64,000 bases of DNA from Paenibacillus marchantiae (GCF_028771845.1 NZ_CP118270.1:1054001-1118000); one strand, 5' to 3'. Shown: positions 1 through 9,567, numbered from the stretch's first letter. The notes: generated by a model not told the origin, from the letters alone. A program made the numbers and translations.

Positions 1-959
1 ACTTTGAGCAAACGGTCGAGTGCAGCCGTTTTCCAGTCGCCCTCTCCAGCAAAGCCGTATCCTTGGGCCATCAGGCGTTGAACAGCCAGACCCGGAAGCT
101 GCTTCATGCCATGCAGATCCTCGAAGTTCGTGGTGAAGGCACTGTATCCACCCTCGTCCAGGAAACGTTTGATCGCAATTTCATAACTTGCTTGTACACG
201 TACGCTAGCTTCCCAAGCTTCTTTGCTGTTCGTGCCATAATCGAATTCATACAGCTCTGCATACTGAGCGATTAGATCATCGATTTCTTGCTCCGTTACG
301 GCATTCACGTATTGCACGAGGTCGCCGATACCGAAATAATCGACTGTCCATCCGAATTGGATCTGTGCTTCTACTTTATCGCCTTCGGTTACGCCCACAT
401 TGCGCATGTTATCACCGAAGCGAGCAACTTTGATGTTAAAGCTTTCATTATAAGCTACCGCTACGTCCATCCAGTCAGCAACCTGCTGTTGCACTTCTGG
501 GCGTTCCCAGTAACCAACAACGATTTTGTTTTGTTTTCTCAGACGTGCATTGATGAAGCCATATTCGCGATCACCGTGAGCCGCTTGGTTCAGGTTCATG
601 AAGTCCATGTCGATTGTCGCCCATGGAATGCTTTCATTGAATTGTGTCGCGAGATGAAGTAACGGTTTTTGCAGCAATTTCGTACCCCGAATCCACATTT
701 TCGCAGGCGAGAACGTATGCATCCAGGTGATCACACCCGCCACTTCGTCGCGATAGTTCACTTCTTTCATGATGCTCGTGATTTTATCTGCGCTTACCGC
801 CAAATCCTGTAATACGAGCGGGTATGGCAGAACGCCGCTTGCATTGAGGGCATCCGTGATTTTCTGTGCGTTGGCTTTAACCTCACCCAGTGCTTCTTCC
901 CCGTACAGATGCTGCGAACCTACGACGAACCAAAACTGTTTAGCTGCTGTTGCTGACAT
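1..959 (-). CDS. araA: L-arabinose isomerase AraA (C-terminus cut by window edge)
   Basis: Converts L-arabinose to L-ribulose, the first cytoplasmic step of arabinose use. Reading the minus strand from an ATG at 959 gives an open frame of about 319 codons that runs off the left edge; it begins [20 protein letters not shown] and contains the isomerase-type stretch [18 protein letters not shown], characteristic of AraA. A ribosome site (AGAGGA) lies 7-8 bases before the ATG. The family is usually about 495 residues, so roughly a third is missing. It is the third gene of araB-araD-araA, but 271 bp separate it from araD, and that gap holds a copy of the dispersed repeat described at 1000-1148. 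Identification is by recognisable family sequence; confidence is high. Confidence 0.95.
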   Translation of the reverse strand, partial: MSATAAKQFWFVVGSQHLYGEEALGEVKANAQKITDALNASGVLPYPLVLQDLAVSADKITSIMKEVNYRDEVAGVITWMHTFSPAKMWIRGTKLLQKPLLHLATQFNESIPWATIDMDFMNLNQAAHGDREYGFINARLRKQNKIVVGYWERPEVQQQVADWMDVAVAYNESFNIKVARFGDNMRNVGVTEGDKVEAQIQFGWTVDYFGIGDLVQYVNAVTEQEIDDLIAQYAELYEFDYGTNSKEAWEASVRVQASYEIAIKRFLDEGGYSAFTTNFEDLHGMKQLPGLAVQRLMAQGYGFAGEGDWKTAALDRLLK

Positions 960-999
960 GTAATCATCCTCTTTTCATTTTTATAGTTGAACAAATGGG

Positions 1000-1148
1000 T
1001 TACACTTACCACTCCGATTGCAGTACCATCTTCCGATCGCTGGTTATCCCCGGATTTCTTTGATCAATTTTAATAAGGATGATATCCGGTTATAAAGGCG
1101 AGCGCTTCGCTTCTACAGATTGGTACTGCACTCTCCGTTATCGTGTAA
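1000..1148 (+). repeat. Dispersed structured repeat, copy 1 (between araD and araA)
   Basis: Conserved blocks in order are CCACTCCG (1009), CTTCCGATCGCTG (1030), TAAAGGCGAGCGCTTCGCTTCT (broken over 1092-1114) and CTCCGTTATCGTG (1133). Between them are nested inverted repeats: TTACAC (1000-1005) with GTGTAA (1143-1148); TGCAGTACCA (1019-1028) with TGGTACTGCA (1121-1130), a perfect 10 bp; and an inner arm with CCGGAT pairing to ATCCGG. The other copies at 35436-35591 and 37917-38088 (reverse) share the blocks but have different, still complementary, arms. No ORF is inside. I do not recognise a named family. Confidence 0.8.
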
Positions 1149-1230
1149 AAGTTTGATACAACTTCATTGGTAGTAGTAACAAACAACTTATTCGCTTGAA
1201 TTATTATCAACCGATCGCTACATAACCAAA

Positions 1231-1926
1231 TTACTTCTGTCCGTAGTACGCGTCTTTTCCGTGTTTCCGCAAATAGTGTTTATCCAAAATGCCTTGCGGC
1301 AGTTCTTTTGCAAAGTTATTCAATTGCCGCGCATACAGGTTCATTTTGCACACTTCCTCCAGCACGACGCTGTTTACAACCGCCGACTTGGCGTCTTTGC
1401 CCCACGTGAACGGTGCATGACCATGAAGCAGAACTGCCGGGATCGACATCACATCCAGCCCGCGCTGTTCAAATGTTTCAATAATGAGACGGCCCGTCTC
1501 CGCTTCGTAGCCGCGATCAACTTCATCCTGGTTCAAGAAACGGGCACAAGGTACGGCACCATAGAAAGTGTCTGCATGTGTCGTCCCCATCACGGGTACG
1601 TCCAGACCAGCTTGCGCCCAGATGGTCGCCCAGGTGGAATGAGTATGCACAATGCCGCCGATTTCCGGGTAATGTTTGTAAAGCACAGCATGTGTCGCAG
1701 TATCCGAAGAAGGCCTCATGTCCCCCTCTACTACATTGCCGTCCAAATCCACCACTACCATGTCGCTCGCTTTCATCTTGTCGTAGCTGACACCGCTCGG
1801 TTTGATGACAAACAGACCACTTTCCCGATCCATCGCGCTGACATTACCCCATGTGAACTTCACAAGTCCGTGCTTCGGCAGCTCGAGATTCGCCTCATAG
1901 ACCTCTTCTTTCAGTTGTTCTAACAT
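1231..1926 (-). CDS. araD: L-ribulose-5-phosphate 4-epimerase AraD
   Basis: Epimerises L-ribulose 5-phosphate to D-xylulose 5-phosphate, feeding arabinose into the pentose phosphate pathway. At 231 residues it is the usual AraD length. The class II aldolase/epimerase fold shows as the phosphate-binding KFTWGNVSAMD near residue 23 and KPSGVSYD near 42, and the zinc-ligand histidines as VHTHSTWA near residue 95 and HGHAPFTWG near 168. It sits 3 bp downstream of araB on the same strand, so the two are translated together. The family could in principle act on other sugar phosphates (UlaF/SgbE types), but the araB and araA neighbours and araR settle the role. Confidence 0.96.
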   Translation of the reverse strand: MLEQLKEEVYEANLELPKHGLVKFTWGNVSAMDRESGLFVIKPSGVSYDKMKASDMVVVDLDGNVVEGDMRPSSDTATHAVLYKHYPEIGGIVHTHSTWATIWAQAGLDVPVMGTTHADTFYGAVPCARFLNQDEVDRGYEAETGRLIIETFEQRGLDVMSIPAVLLHGHAPFTWGKDAKSAVVNSVVLEEVCKMNLYARQLNNFAKELPQGILDKHYLRKHGKDAYYGQK

Positions 1927-1929
1927 GTG

Positions 1930-3552
1930 TTAGTCCCTCCCGTTCTCTACCAGATGATCTACCGCCGCCTGCTCAATTGCGAGGCCCTTCCGATAACGTT
2001 CGATAAATGCTTCAAACCCTTTGACATCCGATGCATCCGGTGCAACTTCCTCACCCTCGACATCGCTGAAGACCTTCTGCTCAAGGAACACATCCAGACC
2101 CTCCTGTTGATCCTTGTTGATCATGTACGAGGCCAGAAGCGCCATACCCCATGCGCCGCCTTCACCCGCTGTAGACATGACTGACACCGGCACGTTCATC
2201 GCTGCGGCTACGATCCGCTGTCCGACAATGGGAGTCTTGAACAGACCACCATGAGCCAAGATGCTGTCAATCGCCACATGCTCGTTCTTCGTCAAAATGT
2301 CCATGCCGAGCTTGAGTGCACCAAACGCGGTGAACAGATGCGTGCGCATGAAGTTCGCCAGATTGAAGTTGCTTTCCGGTGAGCGGACGAACAATGGACG
2401 GCCTTTGTCGATGCCCGTAATGTTTTCACCCGAGTAATAACCGTAGCTCAGCAAACCGCCACCATCCGGGTCGGCTTCCAACGCTTTATTGAACATCACG
2501 CTGAACAATTTACCGGTGTCCACTTCGTATCCCATCGCCTCGGAAAATTCACGGAATAATCCAAGCCAGGCGTTGATGTCACTGGAGCAGTTGTTGGCAT
2601 GCACCATGCCTACCGGACTGCCGTCCGGGGTCGTAACCATATCGATCTCGGGATACACTTTGGACAATTCCTTCTCCAAGACGATCATCGCGAACACGGA
2701 TGTGCCGACGGAGATGTTGCCCGTACGCTTCCTCACGCTATTCGTTGCTACCATGCCCGTTCCGGCATCGCCTTCTGGCGGACAGAGTGGAATGCCTGAC
2801 TGCAAATCATTTGAAGGATCGAGTAGCTTGGCTCCCGCTTCGGTTAACTCACCAGCATTCTCACCAGCGAGATACACTTTGGGAAGAAGGTCTTCGACCT
2901 TCCATGGATAACCTTTACTTGCGATCAGTTCATCAAACTGCTTGATCATGGATGGGTGATAGTTATGCGTGGACTCGTCGATTGGGAAAATGCCCGAGGC
3001 ATCGCCGATACCGATGGCTTTATTACCTGTCAGCAGCAAGTGTATGTAACCAGCCAAGGTTGTCAGGTGATCAATGCGAGGCACATGGGTCTCTTCGTTC
3101 AAGATCGCTTGATACAAATGAGCGATGCTCCAGCGTTCCGGGATATTGAACTGTAGAAGATCCGTCAGCTCCCTTGCAGCCTTCCCTGTGGTCGCATTAC
3201 GCCACGTCCGAAACGGTACCAGCAGCTCTCCCGTGCTATCCAATGCGATATATCCATGCATCATAGCCGAGAATCCGATGGAACCTACCGTTTGCAGCTT
3301 GATTCCGTATTTCCGCTCTACGTCTTGCTTCATCTCACCATACGCGGTCTGAAGACCTGTGATGATATCCTCCTGGTTGTATGTCCAATATCCGTCTTTC
3401 AGGAGGTTCTCCCATTCATAACTGCCTGACGCGATGGTCTCAAAACGTTCGTCAATCAGCACCGCCTTGATTCGCGTCGATCCAAATTCGATGCCTAGTG
3501 AAGTGGCTCCCTTGGTAATCGCTTCTTTCATATCCACATGACTCATGATCAC
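1930..3552 (-). CDS. araB: Ribulokinase AraB (FGGY carbohydrate kinase)
   Basis: Phosphorylates L-ribulose with ATP. The 540-residue protein has the FGGY-kinase first motif [16 protein letters not shown] near residue 19 and a glycine-rich ATP/adenosine segment [13 protein letters not shown] and [11 protein letters not shown] in the C-terminal half. Two starts are possible: GTG at 3552, 5 bases from GAGGGG, or ATG at 3546, 11 bases away; they differ by two residues. It is first in araB-araD-araA and is divergent from araR, and its promoter carries an AraR operator. Similar FGGY kinases act on xylulose, but the operon context supports ribulose. Confidence 0.93.
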   Translation of the reverse strand: MIMSHVDMKEAITKGATSLGIEFGSTRIKAVLIDERFETIASGSYEWENLLKDGYWTYNQEDIITGLQTAYGEMKQDVERKYGIKLQTVGSIGFSAMMHGYIALDSTGELLVPFRTWRNATTGKAARELTDLLQFNIPERWSIAHLYQAILNEETHVPRIDHLTTLAGYIHLLLTGNKAIGIGDASGIFPIDESTHNYHPSMIKQFDELIASKGYPWKVEDLLPKVYLAGENAGELTEAGAKLLDPSNDLQSGIPLCPPEGDAGTGMVATNSVRKRTGNISVGTSVFAMIVLEKELSKVYPEIDMVTTPDGSPVGMVHANNCSSDINAWLGLFREFSEAMGYEVDTGKLFSVMFNKALEADPDGGGLLSYGYYSGENITGIDKGRPLFVRSPESNFNLANFMRTHLFTAFGALKLGMDILTKNEHVAIDSILAHGGLFKTPIVGQRIVAAAMNVPVSVMSTAGEGGAWGMALLASYMINKDQQEGLDVFLEQKVFSDVEGEEVAPDASDVKGFEAFIERYRKGLAIEQAAVDHLVENGRD

Positions 3553-3640
3553 GTAGTCCCCTCTCTGACACAGTAGGTAAAAGTAAAAAATAATTGGCTT
3601 AAAGATGATTGAAATAGATTCATATTTCGGTTCATTGAAA

Positions 3641-3655
3641 AGAATGCGCTTTCCT
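3641..3655 (-). promoter_or_regulatory. Candidate CcpA cre site in araB leader
   Basis: On the minus strand AGGAAAGCGCATTCT differs from the CcpA consensus WTGNAANCGNWNNCW at one position (G for T at position 2). It lies just downstream of the araB promoter, where carbon-catabolite repression roadblocks are common in Bacillales. This is a pattern match only. Confidence 0.45.
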
Positions 3656-3669
3656 TTTCTGACAGCCTT

Positions 3670-3698
3670 AGTATATTTTTTGTACGTACATTTGTCAA
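3670..3698 (-). promoter_or_regulatory. araBDA promoter with AraR operator in the spacer
   Basis: On the minus strand TTGACA (3698-3693) is followed by a 17-bp spacer and TATACT (3675-3670), a near-consensus sigma-A promoter. The spacer contains the palindrome TGTACGTACA (3681-3690) inside AATGTACGTACAAA, matching the known Bacillus AraR operator core (ATTTGTACGTACAAT). Bound AraR would block RNA polymerase directly. Confidence 0.88.
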
Positions 3699-3870
3699 TA
3701 ATATATAATAGTTATACTTACATTAGTTATGATATAACGTCTAAACGATCTCATTTCTGTGCTCAAAAGGTTATGTTGTAGGGTACATATCTCTATCTTA
3801 TAACGGGAAATGTACGGTTTATTTTGTAAAACTGGCTGCTTTATTTCCATTCAGATCGATTCATGATAAA

Positions 3871-3886
3871 ATATGTACGTACAACT
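3871..3886 (+). promoter_or_regulatory. AraR operator upstream of araR
   Basis: ATATGTACGTACAACT carries the same TGTACGTACA core (3874-3883) as the araB operator and lies about 40-60 bp before the araR start, so araR is probably autoregulated. The two operators are about 190 bp apart, which would allow looping as described for B. subtilis AraR. Confidence 0.82.
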
Positions 3887-3922
3887 ATGGATATGACGAT
3901 ATTTTTTTATAGATAAGTAACG

Positions 3923-5032
3923 ATGAAAGAAGTGGACTGCGTGAAGCCAAAGTATCAGGTCATCATTGACGATATCAAAAGCAATATCCTATCGGGAACC
4001 TATAGCGTAGGCGAACAAATCCCTACCGAATCCGCACTGCAGGACAGCTACAACGTGAGCCGCCAGACGGTACGAAAGGCCATTTTGGAGCTATCGAACG
4101 AGGGATTTTTGAGAAGTGAGAAAGGTTCCGGCACCTATGTAAGCAATCTGTATAGATCCAGAACCGGCGGGAACACGATGAAAAAAACAATCGGCGTCAT
4201 CACGACGTACATCTCCGATTACATCTTCCCCTCCATCATCCGCGGCATTGAAGGCCGATTGAATGAGGACAATTATTCATTGCTGTTAGCCAGCACCAAT
4301 AACGACGTTGAACAAGAGAAAAAAGCGCTTGAGATGATGCTGTCCTACGGTGTGGATGGTCTGATCGTCGAACCGACCAAGAGCAACTTGTACAACCCCA
4401 ACATTGCGTATTACCTTTCCTTTAAAGAGCAGGATGTACCGTTTACAATGATCAATGCCTTTTATGAAGAGCTCGAGGTGCCTTTCTTCTGTCTGGATGA
4501 CGTGCAGTCCAGCTATCTAGCTACCCGGGAACTGATCGCCAAAGGACATAGCCAGATCGGCATTATCGCGAAAATGGATGATTTACAAGGGAAGTATCGG
4601 ATGAAGGGATATATCAAAGCGCTGGGCGAAGCCAAGTTACGGTTTCATCCCGAGCAAGTGCTTTCGTTCGATACGGCATCGAAGCCAGACCTCTCCACCA
4701 ATTTGGAGGTGTTCCTGGAGGAAAACAGAGATGCGCTGACATCCCTTGTCTGTTATAACGATGAGGTGGGGCTAGAAGTCGTACATGCATGTAGAAAGCT
4801 GGGGATTTCCATTCCTGACGAGTTATCCATTATCGGCCAGGACAATTCTTATATCGCCAAGAACGCCAACATCAAACTCACGACATTAACTCATCCCCAA
4901 GAACAAATGGGCCGTGACGCAGCGGATTGGGTCATCAAGAAACTGCAAGGTAAAAAGGATCTGCCCACCAACACCTATTACCAGCCAGTGCTGGTTGAGG
5001 GCGAGACAGTAAAAGAGATTGAGTTGGAATAG
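3923..5032 (+). CDS. araR: Arabinose repressor AraR (GntR DNA-binding, LacI-type sensor)
   Basis: Transcriptional repressor of arabinose genes, released by L-arabinose. The 369-residue protein has an N-terminal GntR winged helix (KPKYQVIIDDIKSNILSG; PTESALQDSYNVSRQTVRKAI, residues about 8-50) and, after residue 85, a LacI/GalR periplasmic-binding-like domain (TIGVITTYISDYIFPSIIRGIE; DELSIIGQDNSYIA). This domain pairing is diagnostic of AraR. An ATG at 3923 opens the frame but has no clear ribosome site; GTG at 3941 gives the family-typical VKPKYQV start after AAGAAGTGG and may be the true start. It is divergent from araBDA, with operators at both promoters. Confidence 0.93.
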   Translation: MKEVDCVKPKYQVIIDDIKSNILSGTYSVGEQIPTESALQDSYNVSRQTVRKAILELSNEGFLRSEKGSGTYVSNLYRSRTGGNTMKKTIGVITTYISDYIFPSIIRGIEGRLNEDNYSLLLASTNNDVEQEKKALEMMLSYGVDGLIVEPTKSNLYNPNIAYYLSFKEQDVPFTMINAFYEELEVPFFCLDDVQSSYLATRELIAKGHSQIGIIAKMDDLQGKYRMKGYIKALGEAKLRFHPEQVLSFDTASKPDLSTNLEVFLEENRDALTSLVCYNDEVGLEVVHACRKLGISIPDELSIIGQDNSYIAKNANIKLTTLTHPQEQMGRDAADWVIKKLQGKKDLPTNTYYQPVLVEGETVKEIELE

Positions 5033-5050
5033 TATTGGGACTAAGCATGA

Positions 5051-5090
5051 AAAAAGGGCCGTTGAATTATTCAACGGCCCTTTTTTATAT
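5051..5090. terminator. Bidirectional terminator after araR and the LRR gene
   Basis: GGGCCGTTGAA (5056-5066) pairs with TTCAACGGCCC (5070-5080), flanked by an A run on one side and a T run on the other. It lies between convergent genes and can serve both. Confidence 0.9.
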
Positions 5091-5129
5091 ATAAGTAATT
5101 AACTTACTCCCACCGAGTAGAAACCGAAT

Positions 5130-5891
5130 CTACTTCGTTTCAGCTTCATCGTCATATTCCAAACTTACAATGACACCTTTCTTCTCCAGTTTTTTTATAA
5201 CCTGCTCCGCCTGTTCATTCAACGGATTGCCGGCCAACGATACCTCTATTAAATGGGGTATGGTGTCGAGCACTGCAATATCTTGAATGAGGTTATCCTC
5301 CACATAAAGATACTCCAACGTCGGATGGTTCTTTAACGGACTTAAATCTTGAATTTTATTTCCACCCATAATAATCCACTCTAGATTTATTTTCTGAAGA
5401 GGACTTAGGTCTGCTACCTGATTGCCGCTGGCAAGCAAACTGGTCAACTTATGTAAATTTTTCAATGGCGTTAGATTTTTAATTTGATTACCACTAACCA
5501 GTAGACTTTCTAGATTACTTAACCCGGAGAGTGGGGATAGATCTGAGATCTGATTCCCTTCAAGAACTAAGAACTCTAGTTTTTTCAACTTGCTGAGCGA
5601 TGTAATATTTCTTATTTTATGACCGGGCATAATCAGATCGACCAGGTTTACGGCTTGTTCAAGTCCTTGCAAATTGGAAATCTTGTTTTTGGTATCCTCG
5701 GCATATAACGATTTTAATTTCTTCAGATCGCTCGTCTTCACTTCTTTTTTAGATGATATCTTCAATGTTTCCCGAATAACTTTTGCCAGGGCCACATCTT
5801 TAATAACAGGTGCAGCCGACATGGTTGTTGCCGGTAATAATATGAGAACCAAACAAAATACAATCATATTTTTTACGAATTGAATGGGCAT
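5130..5891 (-). CDS. Secreted leucine-rich-repeat protein (internalin-type repeats)
   Basis: A 253-residue protein of unknown partner. It has a hydrophobic signal segment (residues about 5-26, ending TMSAAP), then a short helical cap, then about six 22-residue leucine-rich repeats of the SDS22/internalin type: LEGNQISDLSPLSGLSNLESLL, then VSGNQIKNLTPL, ASGNQVADLSPL, GGNKIQDLSPL and EDNLIQDI. Such repeats form a curved protein-binding surface. There is no LPXTG or SLH anchor, so it is probably released or loosely held at the envelope. It is a single gene convergent with araR. The function cannot be named from sequence. Confidence 0.85.
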   Translation of the reverse strand: MPIQFVKNMIVFCLVLILLPATTMSAAPVIKDVALAKVIRETLKISSKKEVKTSDLKKLKSLYAEDTKNKISNLQGLEQAVNLVDLIMPGHKIRNITSLSKLKKLEFLVLEGNQISDLSPLSGLSNLESLLVSGNQIKNLTPLKNLHKLTSLLASGNQVADLSPLQKINLEWIIMGGNKIQDLSPLKNHPTLEYLYVEDNLIQDIAVLDTIPHLIEVSLAGNPLNEQAEQVIKKLEKKGVIVSLEYDDEAETK

Positions 5892-6163
5892 TTCGAGTCT
5901 CCTTTAAGCATCTTAAATTATGTGTCATATGTATATATGAAATTTCCAGAAAAGTACATCTTTTACGATGGTACTTCCTTTCTATACCTTTGTCCATAAG
6001 ATCCTGTCATTCTATCATCAGTAGCACAGCAGGCAAGCAATATAACTATTTTGTTCAAATAAACTTCAAAACATCATATAATAACCACTTAACAAACCAT
6101 TAAAACTGGTATATTATACAATTGTAGCAAAATTTTATTATATTTCGAGAGGGGATTTTAAAC

Positions 6164-7624
6164 TTGAAAAAGACGCTTTCTATGGTTGTCGTCATGAATC
6201 TATTTCTCAGTTTTTCCTTCGGCTTTCAAGCGTTTGCAGACGATGACATGGCCGAATCGGGAGTTCACCCTGATGCCCATGTCGCAGAACAGGTAATGCA
6301 GCCAAGTGAGGAAATGATATCCACACTTACCAAGGATGTTTCTGAGTTGGATTCGTCCAAACTGAAGAATCATCGGGTAAAAGTACCTGTAAACTTGGAA
6401 TCGGCTACCGCGTCTTCAGAATTACAAAAGGGACTCATTTCGGCTCCGCAATCGATTATCGCTACAGCCACAGCAGAGACTAATACATACACGGGCTACA
6501 TCCAACAAGAAGGTACGTCCAGCTTTTTATACCCTATTTATGTACAACCGGGAAGCATACTGCAAGTACAAATGGATAATCCGGCATCGGCGCAGCTAGA
6601 TTACGATCTATATCTCTACGAATTTGACATGTCCACTGGTGATTTGAACCCAACCCCAATTGATTATTCAATATATGGAACGTATCTGAATAACTACGGA
6701 AACGGATCAAGAACCTTGTCTGAAAATGTCGGCACGAAAAATAGCACCGCCAGTTCCAAAGCCTACTTAATTGAAGCCTACGGCGCAGTTGGAGGCAGCA
6801 TCAATGAAGCATTCACCCTAACCGTTTCAACTAGCTCAACCTATGATTCATACGAGACAGATGAAAATGCACTTCATGCTTATCCTTTCACGGTTGCGAC
6901 TGGTGGCTCTACTCTTTCAAGCCGCTCCATTAATTCGGAAGTCGATCAGGATTGGTATAAGATCACGGTTCCCGAAAGCAGAAATTACGATGCCATGCAT
7001 ATCGATCTGGATCAAGCCTCTGTAGGTAATGGCTATAAGGCGGAATTGTATGGTGCATTAAGCAACAATCGTATGGCACTAATGCCCTCCACCAACGGCA
7101 ATGTGTCTCTAGGCACGGGCACATATTATTTGCGAGTGTATACAGCAAGTAACTATTCGGATAACAACTATTCATTACACCTTCAACCAGTGTTAAGAGC
7201 GGATAAAGTCGTGATCACAGGTTATAATTCTAATGGCGGTCCGAATGACTACCCCACATATGCCTATGGACGCTACTACCGGATTACGGGAACCAGTTTT
7301 ACGGTGACTGGCGTTGCCGCGACTTCAGATAACTATGCGGTAGCCAATGCGGAAGTAGAAGTCCTTTGGGAGAATGATTATTGGACGGAAGGCAGTAACA
7401 ACAGATATCGGAGTGCAAAGGTTATGACAAACAGCAGCGGCCAATTCACTGCTACGTTATCCCTGCCTCCTTCAACCGGGAGCATAAGTCAATACTTGCC
7501 TGGAGCTATAAGCTTCACTCACTACTATGATATTTGTGGTGTGCTGGCGAAGGTAACGAATCGTCCGAGTGCAAATGATACAGATATTGTGTATCACTTT
7601 GCCTACAGTATTTACGGAGGTTAA
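6164..7624 (+). CDS. Secreted protein with PPC-like beta-sandwich domains
   Basis: 486 residues. The TTG start at 6164 follows GAGAGGGG by 7 bases. A signal peptide covers about residues 1-25 (FLSFSFGFQAFA, cut before DDDMAE). Two pre-peptidase C-terminal-like beta domains follow: about 125-225 (YTGYIQQEGTSSFLYPIYVQ) and about 238-345 (SSRSINSEVDQDWYKITVPE, then LGTGTYYLRVYT), the second with the classic DQDWY motif. The C-terminal part (about 350-486) looks Ig-like and has no visible catalytic residues. PPC domains usually accompany secreted proteases; none is present here, so this is a stand-alone binding or adhesion protein, or an accessory to another enzyme. The function is unassigned. 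Confidence 0.75.
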   Translation: MKKTLSMVVVMNLFLSFSFGFQAFADDDMAESGVHPDAHVAEQVMQPSEEMISTLTKDVSELDSSKLKNHRVKVPVNLESATASSELQKGLISAPQSIIATATAETNTYTGYIQQEGTSSFLYPIYVQPGSILQVQMDNPASAQLDYDLYLYEFDMSTGDLNPTPIDYSIYGTYLNNYGNGSRTLSENVGTKNSTASSKAYLIEAYGAVGGSINEAFTLTVSTSSTYDSYETDENALHAYPFTVATGGSTLSSRSINSEVDQDWYKITVPESRNYDAMHIDLDQASVGNGYKAELYGALSNNRMALMPSTNGNVSLGTGTYYLRVYTASNYSDNNYSLHLQPVLRADKVVITGYNSNGGPNDYPTYAYGRYYRITGTSFTVTGVAATSDNYAVANAEVEVLWENDYWTEGSNNRYRSAKVMTNSSGQFTATLSLPPSTGSISQYLPGAISFTHYYDICGVLAKVTNRPSANDTDIVYHFAYSIYGG

Positions 7625-7634
7625 ACAGATCAAG

Positions 7635-7678
7635 AAAAAGCAATGGGCGATTCGTCAACATGCCTATTGCTTTTTTTG
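7635..7678 (+). terminator. Rho-independent terminator
   Basis: AAAAGCAATGGGC pairs with GCCTATTGCTTTT across a 13-14 nt loop and runs into seven Ts. It begins about 10 bp after the stop of the PPC-domain gene. Confidence 0.88.
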
Positions 7679-7769
7679 TCCAATCATATTAAAAATATGG
7701 AATATTATTCCGATAGTATGAAGAGAAGTGAATTATTGGAATACATTAATCGAATAGGAGTGTGTATTT

Positions 7770-8627
7770 ATGAAGGTTCAAAGTACGACTCAGTTTGACC
7801 TCAATACCTACATTCAATCGAAACAACGCGCGGATAAGCCCTCTTTAGTCACTGGCACGATACCCGAACTGTCGCATAACAACGACACAGTGGAGATTAG
7901 TCCGGCTTCCAGGCAGTTGGCAGCATCCGATATTGTAAATCATTCCGCTACATATTTTGGAACCGTTCAAATCAATGATTCCTTAAATCGCCTACTCACA
8001 GATCAACCCTCGGAGGTGAAGGAGGCTGTCTATGGCATCATTCAAGCTAACCTCATTACTAACATAACCGAGGAAGAGGACAGATCAGCATTGCTGGAAT
8101 TGGGTCTCACACAAGCAAAGTATATCGCGGATAACTATATGAAAGGGGATAAAGCGACGGAATTCATGGATACGATTCGTCAAATCGCCGCCATCTCCAC
8201 AACCAGAACGGTAGATCCTGAGACGAAAGAAATCCATTATGAGACTCCTCCTCAGAGACCTGTTGGCGCTCCAGATGATTATATCGATCTAACCTATATG
8301 ATGAAGAAATTTGAACCCAAAACGCTGGATAAGCTCCAGGATGCAATTGTGAACGGAAAAGACTGGAACAGGATTCTTCAAAGCTTCGCCAAAAATGTAT
8401 CGACTAATCAGGACTGGTTGAAGGAATACAAAGAGGACGTAGCCAAATCTACGGGGAATATCGCTGGGGAGAACAGATTCGAAAAAGCCTCTACTTCCAG
8501 CTTGTCTGAGTTTGCCCAAGATATCAAGAACATGATCGCTCATGCTGGATTAGTAAATAGCGATTTTCTGACAGACAATATAGAAGCATTTATGCGAACC
8601 TTGGCAATCCCGAAATCCAGTGGATAA
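7770..8627 (+). CDS. Hypothetical cytoplasmic protein
   Basis: 285 residues, with no signal peptide or membrane segment. The ATG follows AATAGGAGTG. The N-terminal 60 residues look disordered and include DTVEISPASRQLAAS, a pattern resembling the segment near the start of flagellar and FlgM-type proteins; this is a weak resemblance only. The rest is mostly predicted helix (residues about 75-135 and 170-280). No catalytic motif was found. It stands alone between the PPC-domain gene and a convergent GNAT gene. I do not recognise the family. Confidence 0.65.
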   Translation: MKVQSTTQFDLNTYIQSKQRADKPSLVTGTIPELSHNNDTVEISPASRQLAASDIVNHSATYFGTVQINDSLNRLLTDQPSEVKEAVYGIIQANLITNITEEEDRSALLELGLTQAKYIADNYMKGDKATEFMDTIRQIAAISTTRTVDPETKEIHYETPPQRPVGAPDDYIDLTYMMKKFEPKTLDKLQDAIVNGKDWNRILQSFAKNVSTNQDWLKEYKEDVAKSTGNIAGENRFEKASTSSLSEFAQDIKNMIAHAGLVNSDFLTDNIEAFMRTLAIPKSSG

Positions 8628-8662
8628 TGGAGAAGATTCTCCAACATGAGTGATAAGCATGC

Positions 8663-8714
8663 CACTGAGAATCAAGATAAGAATGTTATACATACCTACA
8701 ATTGATTCTCAGTG
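8663..8714. terminator. Inverted repeat between convergent genes
   Basis: CACTGAGAATCAA (8663-8675) and TTGATTCTCAGTG (8702-8714) are a perfect 13-bp inverted repeat around a 26-nt loop. There is no T run, so termination is inferred only from the position between convergent genes. Confidence 0.5.
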
Positions 8715-8740
8715 ATGCCATACTCTAGACCACTTTTCTC

Positions 8741-9550
8741 CTAATTGAATTTAATGTCAGCCACTTGACCACTTTTAACAAAACCTATATTTTGATAAAC
8801 CTTATTCGCATCAGGGTTCTTCAAATCAGCATATAGCATCGGATCTAAACCCTCTGATATGAGGATAGAACATAATTCTGCTACAACTGCACTTGCATAT
8901 CCTTTCTTACGAAAGGCAGATGGTGTATATACTGCATTAATTCTCGCATGTCTTGGAGAGCGATGTGCAATATTAGCCATGGACACAGGGTAACCATCTA
9001 CCAGCCATAGATACAGATTACCTGTTTCTATAGCCGACTCTGCTGCTGAGAGTTGACTAGATGGTTCAACTTTAACTCCATAAGCCCCTTCTGAGAAACC
9101 AGCTAAAAATTCCGCAACTGTCTCCAAATGCTGTCTTGTAGCTAGGTGCAGTGTCCCTTCTACATGAACTGGCTTCCTTACCTCTGAACAAACGTAGGAT
9201 TCCATCATCATATAAGGAACACATTGAACCTCGTTAGCCTCTGAGAATACCTCAGAAAAGTGTCCAACAGTCGCCTGATCTCCTGATATCCCCGGAAGCT
9301 CATTTCCCTTGAGAAATTCTAAAAGTTCTTGCAAGAGCTTGTTCTTTGGTTCAGCTGCAAGTTCTTTGGAAATCCACAACCAAGCGTTGTGCCCTTCGGT
9401 CTGGGCAAAGATCATTGTTTCATTAGATGCTTTTAGACAGGTTGAACGCTCTGACTCGCATATACGATGAATAAGATTGTACTGGACTTCATCGGCCATA
9501 AACATATTCTGATGCAGCACTTGATCGTTTACACCAAACTTCTGCAACAT
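8741..9550 (-). CDS. GNAT family N-acetyltransferase
   Basis: About 269 residues. It would transfer an acyl group from acyl-CoA; the substrate is unknown. The C-terminal third holds the GNAT fold: ARINAVYTPSAFRKKGYASAVVAELC carries the R/Q-x-x-G-x-G/A CoA-binding loop (RKKGYA), followed by LYADLKNPDANKVYQNIGFVKSG, the usual last helix and strand. The N-terminal half is a diverged GNAT-like domain. An upstream ATG at 9571 overlaps the ribosome site itself (AGAGGAGG), so the ATG at 9550, 7 bases after AGGAGG, is chosen. It follows the sensor kinase by 17 bp and is probably cotranscribed with it. Confidence 0.85.
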   Translation of the reverse strand: MLQKFGVNDQVLHQNMFMADEVQYNLIHRICESERSTCLKASNETMIFAQTEGHNAWLWISKELAAEPKNKLLQELLEFLKGNELPGISGDQATVGHFSEVFSEANEVQCVPYMMMESYVCSEVRKPVHVEGTLHLATRQHLETVAEFLAGFSEGAYGVKVEPSSQLSAAESAIETGNLYLWLVDGYPVSMANIAHRSPRHARINAVYTPSAFRKKGYASAVVAELCSILISEGLDPMLYADLKNPDANKVYQNIGFVKSGQVADIKFN

Positions 9551-9567
9551 ACCCATTCCTCCTCTAT

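Noticed and set aside
1261-1923. 220-residue plus-strand frame opposite araD
   Set aside because: It is the antisense shadow of a fully recognisable araD and has no ribosome site.
3553-3922. A CRISPR-like or repeat array in the ara intergenic region
   Set aside because: The only repeated unit is the 10-bp AraR operator core, present twice.
8289-8543. 84-residue minus-strand frame inside the gene at 7770
   Set aside because: Lies within a well-supported plus-strand gene; composition and start signals are poor.
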